Origin: Verrucomicrobiia bacterium
GTDB taxonomy: Bacteria > Verrucomicrobiota > Verrucomicrobiia > Limisphaerales > Fontisphaeraceae
DNA length: 64,000 nucleotides
Assembly (NCBI GenBank): GCA_026414565.1
Contig: JAOAIT010000070.1
Span: 1 to 64,000, forward strand
Reading direction: 5' to 3'
Part shown: positions 47,801 through 53,873 of the stretch, in pieces
Layout: every line of letters begins with the position of its first letter
Position numbering within the stretch: the stretch's first letter is position 1
Notes under the pieces: model-generated
The model's database searches: none
What the model saw: only the letters and a program-made list of their open reading frames with translations
What the model was told of the DNA's origin: nothing
Program-made: the position numbers and the translations under genes

Positions 47801-49615
47801 CCATTGACGCCCCAGGCGGTGACCACCGTCTCCCTGATTAACACACCGCCGCAACTGGCTGCGCTGCCCAATGTCACGCTTAAGGAGGGCGAGACACTGC
47901 AGGTTGCCGTCATCGCGACCGACGCGGATATGCCCGCGCAGCAGCTCGTGTACAGCCTCGGCAGCGGCACGCCGCCAGGAGTGAGCATTCACCCGCAAAG
48001 CGGCGCGCTGACCTGGCTGACGGGCGAGTCGCACGGTGGCACCACCAACCGCATCGCCGTGGTGGTAACCGACAATGGTGTGCCGGCCATGTCTGCCACC
48101 CAATCCTTTGTGGTGGTGGTGCGCGAGGTCAACCAGCCACCGGTGGTGCCGGCACTGATTGACCGCCGCGTGGATGCCGGACAGATCATCGGCTTCCTGG
48201 TGGGCGCTTCAGATCCGGATATCCCAGCCAATACTTTAACCTACAGCCTGGAAAATGCCCCGGCCGGGGCGACCCTCCACCCCACCACGGGCCTGTTCCA
48301 ATGGACACCGTCGCTGGCGCAATCACCCAGCACCAATGTCATCACGGTGCGCGTCACGGACAACGGCACTCCGAATCTTTCCGCAGCCAGCACCTTCATG
48401 GTCATCGTCAACCGGCCCAATCAGCCGCCCAACCTGGCAGTGCCCGCAGACCAGGTGATTGATGAAGGAAACTTGCTGCTTGTCAGCGCCTCGGCCAGCG
48501 ATGCCGATGTGCCGGCGCAACAGCTTGCCTACAGTCTCGTGAACCCGCCGGCAGGGGCCACCATCCACCCGGTGAGTGGCATTATCTCCTGGACGCCTGC
48601 CGAGGCCCAGGGGCCTTCCACCAACACGCTCACCGTGAAAGTCACGGATAATGGCTCGCCCCCGCAGAGCGCCACGCGCAGCTTCACGGTGATCGTCAAT
48701 GAGGTCAATTCGGCGCCTGTCTGGCCGTCTCTGCCGCTGCTGACGGCGGCGCCGCGACGGCCGTTGACCAATCAAGTGGCCGCCACCGATGCTGATCTGC
48801 CCCCCAATCAGATTACATACCGGCTCGCGGCAGGAAGTCCGGTAAGCGCCTCGATCAACGCCAGCAATGGCATGCTGGTTTTCCTGCCGGGGGCCGAGCA
48901 TGCGGGCCGCACCAACTGGCTGCCGATTGTGGCAACTGACAGTGGTCAGCCACCCCTGAGCGCTACCACCTTGGTGGCGGTGGCCGTCTCGGACATGATG
49001 GATCTGGCGGCGGGGCAGGGCATCGTTCCCGCCGGCCAGAGCGGCCGCATACCGTTGAATCTATTTGTCAGCAGCCCACTAACGAATCTGGGCTTTACGC
49101 TGCAAGTGCCCTCGGCGGGTTTGACCAACTTCATGGTGACGTCTTCCAATGCCGCCCTGACGGCCAGCCCTGCCGTGCGTATATCGGACATGGAATGGCG
49201 GTTCACTTTGGAAATCCGTGATGCCAGCCTGGTGGGCACGCAGGAATTCGCGGCATTGCAATTTGACGTTTTGCCCCAGGCATCCGCGGCCATCATACCG
49301 CTGAATCTTCAGCAGGTGTCGGCGCAAACCATCGCCGGGCAGCCCGTGCCTTATGTGTGGACCTACCCGGGAAGGGCGATTGTGGTGGGAGCACAACCCT
49401 TGCTGAACCTCAGCACGGAAGCGGGTCAGGTCCGTCTGCTGCTCTATGAATTGCCGGGCACGACTCTGCAATTGCAGACGGCCACGCGCCTGGAGCCGCC
49501 GCCACCCTGGCAGAACTGGATGCGGATTACGGTAACCAATTACCAGACAGAGGTATTGGATTTGATGAGCCATCCCGCCATGTACTATCGGGCCTTCCGC
49601 ACCAATGCACCGTGA
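32807..49615 (+). CDS. Giant (5602-residue) secreted multidomain surface protein
   Basis: One uninterrupted frame of 16.8 kb with a signal peptide ending near LAPHIWA. Approximate modules in order: two LamG-like domains (40-245, 255-474); six beta-rich repeats of about 182 residues (487-1520); an autotransporter-like tail (GTLTINGNYSQGPGG); a PA14 domain (1721-1854); bacterial repeat domains (1937-2165); a fibronectin-III-like domain (2281-2371); five CARDB-like domains (2374-2997); four Calx-beta-like domains (3002-3411); a sixth CARDB-like domain (3413-3533); Ig-like and carboxypeptidase-regulatory-like segments; a Gly-rich linker; a private Cys-rich module (4145-4374); four putative-Ig (He_PIG-like) repeats (5013-5394); a cohesin-like domain (5398-5521); and the shared C-terminal module. 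No enzyme is visible; adhesion or matrix building is inferred. Confidence 0.88.
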   Translation: MKTNLLPFYLRHLFGILSLSLFLAPHIWAACLAPPAGSVGWWPAEGWPNDLLGRHPNVMQDGATFATGKVGRAFYFDGANATIEPLTQPLTNIANTFTLEFWAYPTRGRNTTTENTSGLAGTSGQRYAVAPESVNLGTVVGAGVSVGTNGVSVFEHGTSYLPSLLVFDTNITDWVHIAVVYQNKQPRLYLNGVLVRTGLTSTRATVFPSKLFGGVSSYGYYGGWLDEVTIYDRALSDTEIEAIYQADAAGKCRPDPAVPPEGMLAWWTGDRHPYDVVGTNPGALSNGVTYAVGVNDYAFSLDGVNDFVAVGALGLGQVFSLEGWFRPTILTNDMMLICRDDFGEARSYYLMLEASGALVGSVVNSNNLPTQYRTTAGTVSAGNWQHVVWTYNGQAGSGQKMKFYVNGAAVTGTAADGQDHGGTPAALMAGARLGANLGGGQVFRGQMDEVAVYGRGLGMAEVQAVYQAGFMNKFKPNPYDVPFGAELWVRGNAANGNQNLQRAGFNNAGTVRLQSTDGGYTSALTVNLGALTNSPLGVVNIEQGSGGSRYLYGDLVNRGTFNVNYGITFSKAGGVYENQGTFNIASGRELTISGQNQVFRQVDGLLNIQGALTLNNVSMSYLGGAISGSLHLINSRLWLGPEATNAASFIMTGSSSTWSGDIKEGQSIWVRGSSVGSSTTITVTNGFRNAGTLMLQSVDGGYTSALAVGEGVLTNMAAGVININPGTGGPRTVSASLLNLGTVNINYGTTFSKAGGVYENQGTFNIASGQGLSLSGQNQVFRQADGELKILGGLDLDNVTFDYVSGRIQGTPLLVNSRLFLGAGAVNAASFTLTGSGSTWVGDIKPGQSIWVQGSGRAGNTTVVVTNGFENSGLLTLQSVNGGYISSLTVNNGTLTNRLGGTIAVNGGNGGPRTISANLLNEGLLSVNTGLTLSRANGVYENLGYIFINNGGSISLSGQNQIFRQRGGSITNLGTLDLTGVQFLFEGGGLYGNAIILENVRLDMGAGAASPCEFQMTGSGSRYYGDLKAGQLLWVQGSYRGGHTTLIAPEGFRNEGTIRLQSSGSSFVSSLSVTNGVFTNAAGGVLEINGGSGGSRDIYGHLLNEGVIQVNYHGAWTRPGAELINRGTINIANNINLTLNGAGQVFNQEGIMTGGGRLVMSGGNQILNQNGGTLALGGGLDLTGVAFNFVRNGATAASGPVVMENCRLVLGPEAASPCEFQMTGSGNRYYGDLKAGQLLWVQGSYRGGHTTVIAPEGFRNEGTIRLQSTGSSFESSLSVTNGVLTNAASGVVEIVGGSGGARVLSANLVNEGLMAVYTGLTLSKANGIYNNRGRLYIDSTGSLTLNGQNQVFRQRGGGFTNSGSVDLTAVTFVLEEGGIPGNALYMQDCRLEIGPQATGPANFILTGSGSRYYGDLKAGQVVWVQGNYRGGYTTVIAPEGFRNEGTIRLQSSGSSFESSLSVTNGVFTNAAGGVVEINRGTGGARNIAASILNAGQLWVNYSLNCSKAGAGFLNEGRIIIASGQTLTIASPMTQVGGALELNGGTVDPGDSLLLQGGVLLGNGTVAGQVTNTAGRVAPGTSAGTLTINGNYSQGPGGTLEIELGGANAGSEYDQLVVNGTAELNGRLVVTLINNFVPTNGQSFTVLTASLRKGAFTELQLPTLPGGLTWEILHQPASVVVRVAEALPEGDARITGTVRNSAGLPLTNLLVTAYSAQTNFNGLRGDYYDNKDFTAYKFSRLDATVDFNWGAGAPDSRLEVDTFSVRWSGTVTPLYTETYTFYTVTDDGVRLWVNGQQIISYWADQGATERASTGIALTSGVPYEIVMEYYDNAVYATARLLWSSPSQPKQVIPATQLAPSSTTNLEYTTSSAYARVVETTTDAQGQFSLLVYPSMWQVNVFGLPSLGYAETTNRTVVIASSPTNAVVDFVAQPFTGEYYNILAQANPPQGGSVNGSGTYPGGGSVTLTALPNTNAMPYYFVSWTEGGVVASSNAVYTFTVARDRQLLANFALPRYAVTVSNNPSGAGSVSGAGTYTHGTTVTLSATPSYGYRFSHWSEGGTVLSSNSPYSFTATRPTSVTANYAEAHLVHVVTTATSPAGLANVAGAGVYTNGETTTISAPVTVTNPPNLYTFVRFRLNGTVYGAQPEFQKTFNTTDNTNMHFVAEYSSRPLAPQLAAVWANFNNPVPATTDLALSVRFDRSMNTGVQPLLVFTNLSGMAAPQVPANGTWTTTYVANDTYRTPAFTVDASMNGTNRLNVSLARATDNQEMTPVDAWDLVVDGTFPTITNINAYPGAAGVVITWQTDEPATRQVEYGLTVAYGNMSTLGGTFATAHSVSIGNLAPETTYHYRVRSRDRAGNETISEDKIFTTLAAPDLIVTNLTLIPTNGLASSGELTIYWEDLNVGAGRTETSWQDWLVISNLDSGERLLNVTIPYNAGAQGHLTNGAWRARQYVYQLPDGPRGAGTIGVRVMVDTFGEVVEVNTAGTAEQNNSALATNLSALAPYPDLAVSNLVIAPPVPQSGGTVTVSWAVANVGEAAVGRAFRDRLILRNTTAGTTYVDTTLLYDAAAQGAIPPGAMRLRQHSFRLPDGGAGVGELRAEVTVDSQNAVFEYMGGYDAETNNAAVATATAVLAPYPDLAVAAIASPAAAPMGQTLFITITLTNQGDGLAAAPWNNAVALASDPTGAGAQVLGMFTVTNPLPPGAALVVTQQVILPPGLHGTRYWVITADSGNQVFELDNGNNVRVAETPVQIQAADLVVEAINVPASAVYGQPFEVTWTVRNAGTAAASGSWRDRLYYATSPSLAFAQPLLDRTTDDISPLAAGATYLRQASVVIPFGATLESRTYYLIVVTDFNNRQPESNDGNNSRIPSALTVTAPPLPDLAVTGVQAPLVGVPGQPVELVWTVTNVGNAAANGPWVETVYVSGDDQIGGDLSVASFTFTNSLAAGEFVTRTQAVTLPGNTFIGNLYFVVSADSSLLVREVTEGNNTAVAPTNTYVPARLGLTAPVTRIAENSPNPALRLTVSRNGPLTNALTVTLSNSHPSRLVSPPQVVIAAGQAAASFEVLVIPDGVAGPDVEVHLMASAPDYLSEDLLLRILNSDRRPLYLQPATTTVTEGQSITFTVRREALDGLPLQVNLESSAPAQLVAPAQVVIPSNSLSVTFGVLATDDQDLEPVTSYTLTAAAAGFSNAVAQVVVQDNDIPTLQVAFAAPSVGEGIIHATTLTITRTPVTAFRLNVELQASLPGQLIIPATVTLPANVATLTLPVSTVDNAFADGTRQVAVTAHVLDAAGNRLATGGSDTLEINDDDGNALQLTLARSLVAEGLSPATTGTVTRNTATNEPLDITLTSSRNTEATVPGTVTIPAGQRSVTFPINTLEDGVSDGNQTVLITAAASGFALGRAALVVSDVNLPDLVVPQLIAPTNGLTETTVPVSFRVLNQGVAVASGSFVQRVWLSRDPLPGSDDLLMGEFPFTGQLPVGMHIEQVLTITLPRTPGDYYVLVTADAGGQINETLENNNTAISTTPIRVAPAFTATVQTDVETALADTAVPLYGTATKAAGGPAPFEAVSIHIYLRETRRTLAALTDANGQFTAVFQPLPGEGGVYRVGAAHPAATDIPIQDQFTLLGLRLNPDYVHRKVLGLETITGTVRLENLADVDLHNLTAQLQDVPAGLSVQVMLTNALPGLATATLTYTIQSLEDAESYNTFAVRLLSQEGANLTLPMYIQVEPRRPRLQVQPAVLMGGMVRGEQRVVGLEVANVGGAPTGPLSIMIPEVPWLRVVSTNPLPNLEPGQTSRVELLLMPAADLPLAEYQGSIVLAATLANNTIPFNFRCLSDAVGDLRILTVDELSYHGDNPRNLAGAKVVLRDPFTGAVVASGVTDTNGIFDVFNLREGTYHLEATADRHDRTLATLEVKAGQRNEQTIFLRLQLVRYNWTVEEIEIEDRTRITLETVYEAFVPTPVVTVEPSVIDLAGVTGEMAQIDLKISNHGLIAARDVVIKFPEHERWIITPLISGAASIPANSSMTVPVIIQRRPPETNGLVAANPRDLTIRIGDCTYTATIEWRLICGPFNIAYPVPIPVINATGNCFGGSRVGGPASGGSGTGWWRGGLGSWGDPGVATAPGQPQLTIYTPTPSVTPSNKCACVKSEYQEECLKYEAGLKAEIAGALTKAINAALASTPLSVKSIEVSFNVNGQLCTCCEDDLKGLKASVGGSASVTATLVIGYNPEASGQVNIPGLGAASYEASFLAGAEITLSGSVSGSYGTECHMRNPKLCLGGSVSASGVAGLRGKVDLTHERNGRTYKGGGTAFAGVTVGATVSIQGCTPGGGIEVKVCLDPVVFKVNVEGSIEVDGLSYSTSTGYERQLLPGGCYPPEGDGVVRLHLPDFGLAAQPTAGEMAQVLGFRHAEGMVQDLTGRRAAIAAEAPASHLAAALQSARSPTGTAALFTAPFRRSQVTVGWAAPRPAAPPVGSLARAALPPAPLQNGVCAQVRLQIDQEAVMTRKAIGATLDIFNDSNVDPLQNLNVTLSILDPNGNLANHKFVILPPELTDIEPVSGSADTNEFTVTRDLWRMPPASTGRARWIILPRDEAAPETPVVYSVGGIMTYSAGGVPGSAILLPSPVTVYPNPKLILKYFHQRDVMSDDPFTPEVEPAEPFTLAVMVQNVGKGIAKKFSITSAQPKIIENEKGLQIDFSIIATEVAGKSLSPSLTAVFGDIGPNQIVIGRWLMKASLLGFFVDYRATFEHENTLGGRETSLIDSVEIHEMIRQVQAAGPLEDGRPDFLVNDVKDDLTLPDVIYLSDGSTGMVAAVTSGVVDQAPGPGRLVVTLTAPMPGGWAYLRVPDPADGQYVLTRVERSDGGLVPLNTNVWVSRYTFTKPGVRPTRENVLHLLDYNSPGVYYLHYTPPPRPDTNPPTSRVAALPPASFPQIPVSWSGTDAESEIHYYDVFVSLNDGPFVPWLQRTRQSGAVYQGAAGQRYAFYCVATDTAGNTEPVPLTPQAVTTVSLINTPPQLAALPNVTLKEGETLQVAVIATDADMPAQQLVYSLGSGTPPGVSIHPQSGALTWLTGESHGGTTNRIAVVVTDNGVPAMSATQSFVVVVREVNQPPVVPALIDRRVDAGQIIGFLVGASDPDIPANTLTYSLENAPAGATLHPTTGLFQWTPSLAQSPSTNVITVRVTDNGTPNLSAASTFMVIVNRPNQPPNLAVPADQVIDEGNLLLVSASASDADVPAQQLAYSLVNPPAGATIHPVSGIISWTPAEAQGPSTNTLTVKVTDNGSPPQSATRSFTVIVNEVNSAPVWPSLPLLTAAPRRPLTNQVAATDADLPPNQITYRLAAGSPVSASINASNGMLVFLPGAEHAGRTNWLPIVATDSGQPPLSATTLVAVAVSDMMDLAAGQGIVPAGQSGRIPLNLFVSSPLTNLGFTLQVPSAGLTNFMVTSSNAALTASPAVRISDMEWRFTLEIRDASLVGTQEFAALQFDVLPQASAAIIPLNLQQVSAQTIAGQPVPYVWTYPGRAIVVGAQPLLNLSTEAGQVRLLLYELPGTTLQLQTATRLEPPPPWQNWMRITVTNYQTEVLDLMSHPAMYYRAFRTNAP
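34265..37400 (+). repeat. Six-unit tandem repeat array (five full units of ~545-620 bp plus a partial)
   Basis: Units begin at codons 487, 668, 850, 1033, 1239 and 1422 with (L/I/V)WV(R/Q)G. Each runs through NGF-x-N-x-G, a Leu-Gln-Ser, a LTN, SANL-x-NEG, SGQNQVFRQ-like and TGSGS-x-x-x-GD-x-K-x-GQ landmarks. Units are 181-183 residues, except the fourth (206), which carries a partial internal duplication. Near-identical DNA occurs at the unit 3/4 and 4/5 junctions: 35831-35925 and 36449-36543 differ at one base in 95. A third, more diverged copy starts near 37031. This suggests recent duplication or gene conversion within the array. The strand-turn pattern suggests a beta-solenoid. Confidence 0.85.
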
Positions 49616-49653
49616 GCCTTGAGCAAAGGCGCCAAACTGTTTTCGGTGCCAGC

Positions 49654-49683
49654 GGGGAGGGGAAGGAGACGGCCCTCCCCTTT
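49654..49683 (+). terminator. Probable terminator of the giant gene
   Basis: Arms GGGGAGGG (49654-49661) and CCCTCCCC (49673-49680) form an 8-base GC stem with an 11-base loop, followed by TTT. The T-run is short, so termination may be partial. It stands 38 bases past the stop codon and 71 bases before the MoxR gene. Confidence 0.55.
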
Positions 49684-49754
49684 CAGGCATGAATTCATTC
49701 CTGTTTTCCCTGAGACGCATTTGGTGTTACTTTATCCGGTAACTGGCGAAAACC

Positions 49755-50765
49755 TTGAGTACGCAACCAGCATCAGCGGCGTGGGGTGCGGCCACCCGCA
49801 CCACCACGAGTGACACACCGCGCGCCCGCCCCGGCGCGCACACGGAAACCGTCCGACAGCTCATTGCGAGCGTAAGCCAGGCTTTTCTGGGCAAGGAAGA
49901 GGTGGTGGCGCGCGCCGTCCTCACCCTCATTGCTGGCGGTCACGTGCTGATTGAGGACGTGCCCGGGGTGGGCAAGACGCTGCTGGCCAAGGCCCTGGCC
50001 CGCTCGCTGGCCGCGGAGTTCAAACGCATTCAATTCACGGCGGACCTGCTGCCTTCGGACATTACTGGCGTCACTGTCTATGCACCCGAACGACATGAGT
50101 TCTCCTTCCGGCGCGGGCCGGTCTTCACCAACATCTTGCTGGGCGACGAAATCAATCGTGCCACGCCCCGCACGCAGTCCAGTCTGCTGGAAGCCATGGA
50201 GGAGGGACATGTGACGGTGGATGGCGTGCTGTACCCCTTACAGACGCCGTTTTTTGTTATTGCCACGCAAAATCCCATCGAGCTGGAAGGCACCTATCCG
50301 CTGCCCTTCGCGCAGATGGATCGCTTCATGGCGCGCCTGAGCATCGGCTACCTGCAGCGCGCCGAGGAAGTGCGCATGTTGCGCGCACAGCAAACCTTTG
50401 ATCCGCTGGAGCGCGTCACGCCGGTGTTGGATTGCTATGGCCTGACCGTCATTCAAGCCGCGGTGCGTGAAGTGCGTGTGGAGGAGGCACTGGCGGGTTA
50501 TGTGGTGGACATTGTCAACGCCACCCGGCAGCACGAGGCTTTGGAGCATGGCGCCAGCCCGCGCGGCAGTTTGGACATGCAGGCCTACAGCCAGGCCCTG
50601 GCCCTGCTGGCCGGGCGGAATTATGTGCTGCCGGACGATGTGAAAGAGGCCGCGCGCGTGGTTTTGCCCCATCGTTTGATTGTGCGCAAGGGCACGCGCT
50701 CGGTGCCCTTGAGCGCACCGGCCGTGGTGGAGCGCATCCTCGAATCGGTGCCGGTGCCGGTGTGA
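49755..50765 (+). CDS. MoxR-family AAA+ ATPase
   Basis: A 336-residue AAA+ protein. Walker A is DVPGVGKTLLAKA (68-80), Walker B is NILLGDEINRA, and FRRGPVFTN, TQSSLLEAMEEG and ATQNPIELEGTYPLPFAQMDRF are MoxR signatures (sensor 1 and the arginine region). MoxR ATPases act as chaperone-like partners of von Willebrand-type proteins. Here the next two genes are DUF58 and a transglutaminase-like membrane protein, the standard trio. The start is TTG 49755; there is no in-frame ATG before the conserved domain. It begins 139 bases after the giant gene, beyond a terminator-like hairpin. Confidence 0.93.
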   Translation: MSTQPASAAWGAATRTTTSDTPRARPGAHTETVRQLIASVSQAFLGKEEVVARAVLTLIAGGHVLIEDVPGVGKTLLAKALARSLAAEFKRIQFTADLLPSDITGVTVYAPERHEFSFRRGPVFTNILLGDEINRATPRTQSSLLEAMEEGHVTVDGVLYPLQTPFFVIATQNPIELEGTYPLPFAQMDRFMARLSIGYLQRAEEVRMLRAQQTFDPLERVTPVLDCYGLTVIQAAVREVRVEEALAGYVVDIVNATRQHEALEHGASPRGSLDMQAYSQALALLAGRNYVLPDDVKEAARVVLPHRLIVRKGTRSVPLSAPAVVERILESVPVPV

Positions 50766-50793
50766 GGCAGGGCAAGGCATAACTCCCCAAGGT

Positions 50794-51912
50794 ATGCGGT
50801 TAACCCGTCCAGGCGCGTTGGTGATGCTGGCGTCCCTGGCTTTTGCCCTCGCGGCGCTGACCTCGCAATCCAGCCTGTTGGTCATGCTTTGCGGCCTGCT
50901 GCTGGGGTGCCTGAGTCTCAACGCATGGCGGGCGTGGCAGGCGTTACAACAGGTGCAGGTTACGGCCCCCGCTGTCAGCCATGCTGAAGAGAAACGTGCT
51001 CCGCAAGAACCGTGGACGCTCGTTCACGGGGGGCGTTCCGCGATTTCCACTCTCAGGGTGGTGCATCCCGAAGGCATTTTATTTGCACTCCCCCTTTTGT
51101 CCCCGGGTGAAAGCCGCCATCTGGTGCCGCAATGGTGCCCTTCCCGCCGTGGGGTTTATCATTGGCGGGACGTTCGCCTGGAAACCACGCATCCCTTTGG
51201 ATTGGTCCTGGGCCGGCGGCGGCTGGCCTTGAACGGCGAGCTGGTGGTTTTCCCCGCCCTGTATCCGGCCTCCTCGCCCCTGGCAGCCGGTTACGATGCG
51301 ATGGTGGGTGGCAAGCATCGCGGCACGCGCCGCATTGCCAGCGGCACCCATTTTGCCGGGGTGCGCCCTCTGCAACCCGGTGACGCATTCAAACAAATCC
51401 ACTGGCCTTCCAGCGCCAAGGGCCTGGGCTTGATGGTCAAGACCTACGAGGAGGAGCTGGCCGGCCGCATTTCGGTCTTGCTGGATCCGGGACATGACGG
51501 CAACCGGCAGGCGGCTGATGCCTGCGTGCGTGCAGCCGGCTCTCTCATGTTTGCCGCGTTGGATGAGGGACATCACGTGGAGTGGCTGGCGGTGGGAACG
51601 GAGATGGTGGAATTGGTGCCGCCGTTTTCCGATGGCCACGAATTATTGGAAGCCCTGGCGCGTCTGCCGGTGCAAACGGGAGTGCTGACCCAGTCGTGGC
51701 TGGAGGAAGGCTACAAAAGGGTGTCGGCTCGCAGCGCCCTGGTATTGGTGGTCACCACCGTGAATGACGCGGTGGCTCACGCCGTCAACGCCTGGCTGGA
51801 GCGGCGGCGAACCATCACCCTCTGTGTGCCGGCGCCGGCGCGGCAATGGCCCTCATTGCCGGGGGTGGCGGTATGGGAATATGGTGAGGATTATGTGACC
51901 CCCGTGACATGA
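50794..51912 (+). CDS. DUF58 domain protein (MoxR partner)
   Basis: A 372-residue protein with two N-terminal membrane helices (about 8-45), a beta-rich middle (SPGESRHLVPQWCPSRRGVY, THPFGLVLGRRR) and the DUF58 motif GTHFAGVRPLQPGDAFKQIH followed by WPSSAKG. A vWA-like fold follows (RISVLLDPGHDG with an Asp at the metal-site position). DUF58 proteins are encoded next to MoxR throughout bacteria and are thought to be handled by the ATPase. Its stop overlaps the next start by 4 bases (ATGA), so translation is coupled to the transglutaminase-like gene. Confidence 0.9.
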   Translation: MRLTRPGALVMLASLAFALAALTSQSSLLVMLCGLLLGCLSLNAWRAWQALQQVQVTAPAVSHAEEKRAPQEPWTLVHGGRSAISTLRVVHPEGILFALPLLSPGESRHLVPQWCPSRRGVYHWRDVRLETTHPFGLVLGRRRLALNGELVVFPALYPASSPLAAGYDAMVGGKHRGTRRIASGTHFAGVRPLQPGDAFKQIHWPSSAKGLGLMVKTYEEELAGRISVLLDPGHDGNRQAADACVRAAGSLMFAALDEGHHVEWLAVGTEMVELVPPFSDGHELLEALARLPVQTGVLTQSWLEEGYKRVSARSALVLVVTTVNDAVAHAVNAWLERRRTITLCVPAPARQWPSLPGVAVWEYGEDYVTPVT

Positions 51913-53873
51913 GCTCGGCGCGTCATCAACTGGTTTTGCTGGGGCTGCTGTGCATGGGGTTGACGTGGAACGACTGGCTCATGCCCGGCCTTTACGCGCT
52001 CTCATGGGCGGTGTGCCTCAGACTGGGCCGGCGCCCAAGACATCTGGGAGCCGCGGGCGAGGCCCTGTTGCTCGTTGGCGGCACGTTGGCGGGACATTTC
52101 CTGGCCCGCTGGCTGGGTTACAGCGCCCATTTTGCCATCGGTCATGGCCTGGCGTGGCTCCAATTAGGGCGGTTGTTGCGCCCGCTGAACCGCCGCGAGC
52201 AATGGTTTTCCTTCCTCATTGCCCTGTTTCATCTGGCGGTGGCGTGCACCTTCCTGTTCGATTACCGCTTCCTAGCCGTGTTGCTGGCGGCGCTTTGGTG
52301 TGTGCCTCGCGCCCTGACTGAACTGGCAGCCGAGGCCTCCCCCGGGGCACAGGCCTGGCGCCGGCCGTTGCGGCTGGCGGGAGTGGATCTCCTGCTGATT
52401 TTTGGGGTGACGCTGATCTTGTTCCTGCTTTTTCCCCGTGGCTGGATGAGCGGAGGCATGCGCTGGCGCCTGGGGCGGGCGGCGGATGAGGCCACGTTGC
52501 TGGACACCGTTCTGGACCCGGCCAGCCGCGCGGGCGGGGGCGGGCGCCGCATTTTATTCCAAATTCGCGGCGAGCAACTGGGCTATTTGCGCTGTTACAC
52601 CCTCGCGGCATTCGATGGCCAGCGCTGGCAGATCATGGCGGAGAATCAGCGCTGGCGTTTGCTGCAAAGTGGCACTTACGACCCGCCGCCGCCGGAGGTT
52701 TTAGAGCGGGAGCTGCGCATCAAAAATCCTTCTTTTTTGGGCCGCGTGCTCCCGGTGGATGGCCATGTGGTACGCTTGAGCGGCACTTTCTTTCATCGCG
52801 CCTACGAAACGCGGCAGGGCATGGTGGAAACCGATGTGGTTTTCTCGCGCCAAAACAATGTCTGTCTTTACTACATCCTGCGCACCCCGCCGTGGCGGGC
52901 CTTGCGGGCGGACGAGGAGGCGGCACTGACCCGGCATCCGCCGGCCTCCCCCCGTTTGCGGGCGTGGCTGGACCAGGTGTTGGCGGGAGAAACCAACGCC
53001 TATCAGCAGGCGCGTCTCCTGGAAAAATATCTGGAGCGTCATTTTACCTATGACCTGGGCGCGCCGGAGCTGAGCCGGCTCAATACCTTGGAGGATTTCC
53101 TATTCGTCCAACGCCGCGGTCACTGCGAGCGCTTTGCCTCGGCGTTGGCCCAGCTTTTGCGCCTGCAAGGCATTCCCAGCCGGGTGGTGATTGGTTACCT
53201 TCCCCGTACCCGCAACCCCATCTCTGGCTGGTATGACATCCGCCTGCGCGATGCTCACGCCTGGACGGAGGCCTGGTTTCCCGAGCGGGGTTGGGAGCGA
53301 TTTGATGCCACGCCGGCGGCCACTCTGCCGCCGCCGTCCGCCTGGAGTGACTGGCTTGAAGCCCTCGATTTTGCCTGGTACGCCCACGTGGTCAATTTTG
53401 ACCGCGCCAGCCAGAATGCTTTGTGGGACGCGCTCGGCCAGGGCTGGCACACGGTTTATTTCACACTTTCGGAGTGGGGGCGCCGCCACGGCGCTTGGCT
53501 GGCGGGCAGTGGCCTGGCGCTCGGGATGCTGTTCTTGGGGTGGTTTGCCTGGCGGCACTTGGGCTGGCGTGGCTGGCGGCGCAAGGCGGCCCGGGATGCC
53601 GAAAGTGCCCGCGCTTTGGCGGGACATTACTATGGGCGCATGTTGCGAATCCTGGCGCGGCGCGGCCTGTACCGTCAGCCCCATCAAACACCGCTGGAAT
53701 TCCTGCAAACCCTGGCCCGCGCCCACCTCCCGGACTATGACGAGGCGGTTGGCATCACCCAAACTTTTTGCCTGACCCATTACGGTGGCCTGCCTATGAT
53801 GCCCGAAATCCAGCGGGAAATGGAAAATGCGCTGAAGCGCATGGAGGCCACGAAATATGCGGCAAATAAGTGA
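51909..53873 (+). CDS. Transglutaminase-like membrane protein (TgpA/DUF3488-type)
   Basis: A 654-residue protein: five or six N-terminal helices, a large periplasmic domain with a transglutaminase-like triad Cys406 (RRGHCERFASALAQLLR), His450 (DAHAWTEAWFPE) and Asp466 (RFDATPA), one more helix near 525-550 (GSGLALGMLFLGWFAW), and a cytoplasmic C-terminal domain of the DUF4129 kind. This is the TgpA architecture. TgpA of Pseudomonas is essential, but its substrate is not settled; the domain may be a peptidase or crosslinker. Completes the MoxR-DUF58-transglutaminase trio. The next gene starts 17 bases before its stop. Confidence 0.92.
   Translation: MSSARHQLVLLGLLCMGLTWNDWLMPGLYALSWAVCLRLGRRPRHLGAAGEALLLVGGTLAGHFLARWLGYSAHFAIGHGLAWLQLGRLLRPLNRREQWFSFLIALFHLAVACTFLFDYRFLAVLLAALWCVPRALTELAAEASPGAQAWRRPLRLAGVDLLLIFGVTLILFLLFPRGWMSGGMRWRLGRAADEATLLDTVLDPASRAGGGGRRILFQIRGEQLGYLRCYTLAAFDGQRWQIMAENQRWRLLQSGTYDPPPPEVLERELRIKNPSFLGRVLPVDGHVVRLSGTFFHRAYETRQGMVETDVVFSRQNNVCLYYILRTPPWRALRADEEAALTRHPPASPRLRAWLDQVLAGETNAYQQARLLEKYLERHFTYDLGAPELSRLNTLEDFLFVQRRGHCERFASALAQLLRLQGIPSRVVIGYLPRTRNPISGWYDIRLRDAHAWTEAWFPERGWERFDATPAATLPPPSAWSDWLEALDFAWYAHVVNFDRASQNALWDALGQGWHTVYFTLSEWGRRHGAWLAGSGLALGMLFLGWFAWRHLGWRGWRRKAARDAESARALAGHYYGRMLRILARRGLYRQPHQTPLEFLQTLARAHLPDYDEAVGITQTFCLTHYGGLPMMPEIQREMENALKRMEATKYAANK

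Noticed and set aside
49755-53873. MoxR-DUF58-transglutaminase trio as a defence system
   Set aside because: No nuclease, toxin or other effector is present; the order is the common housekeeping-like trio.
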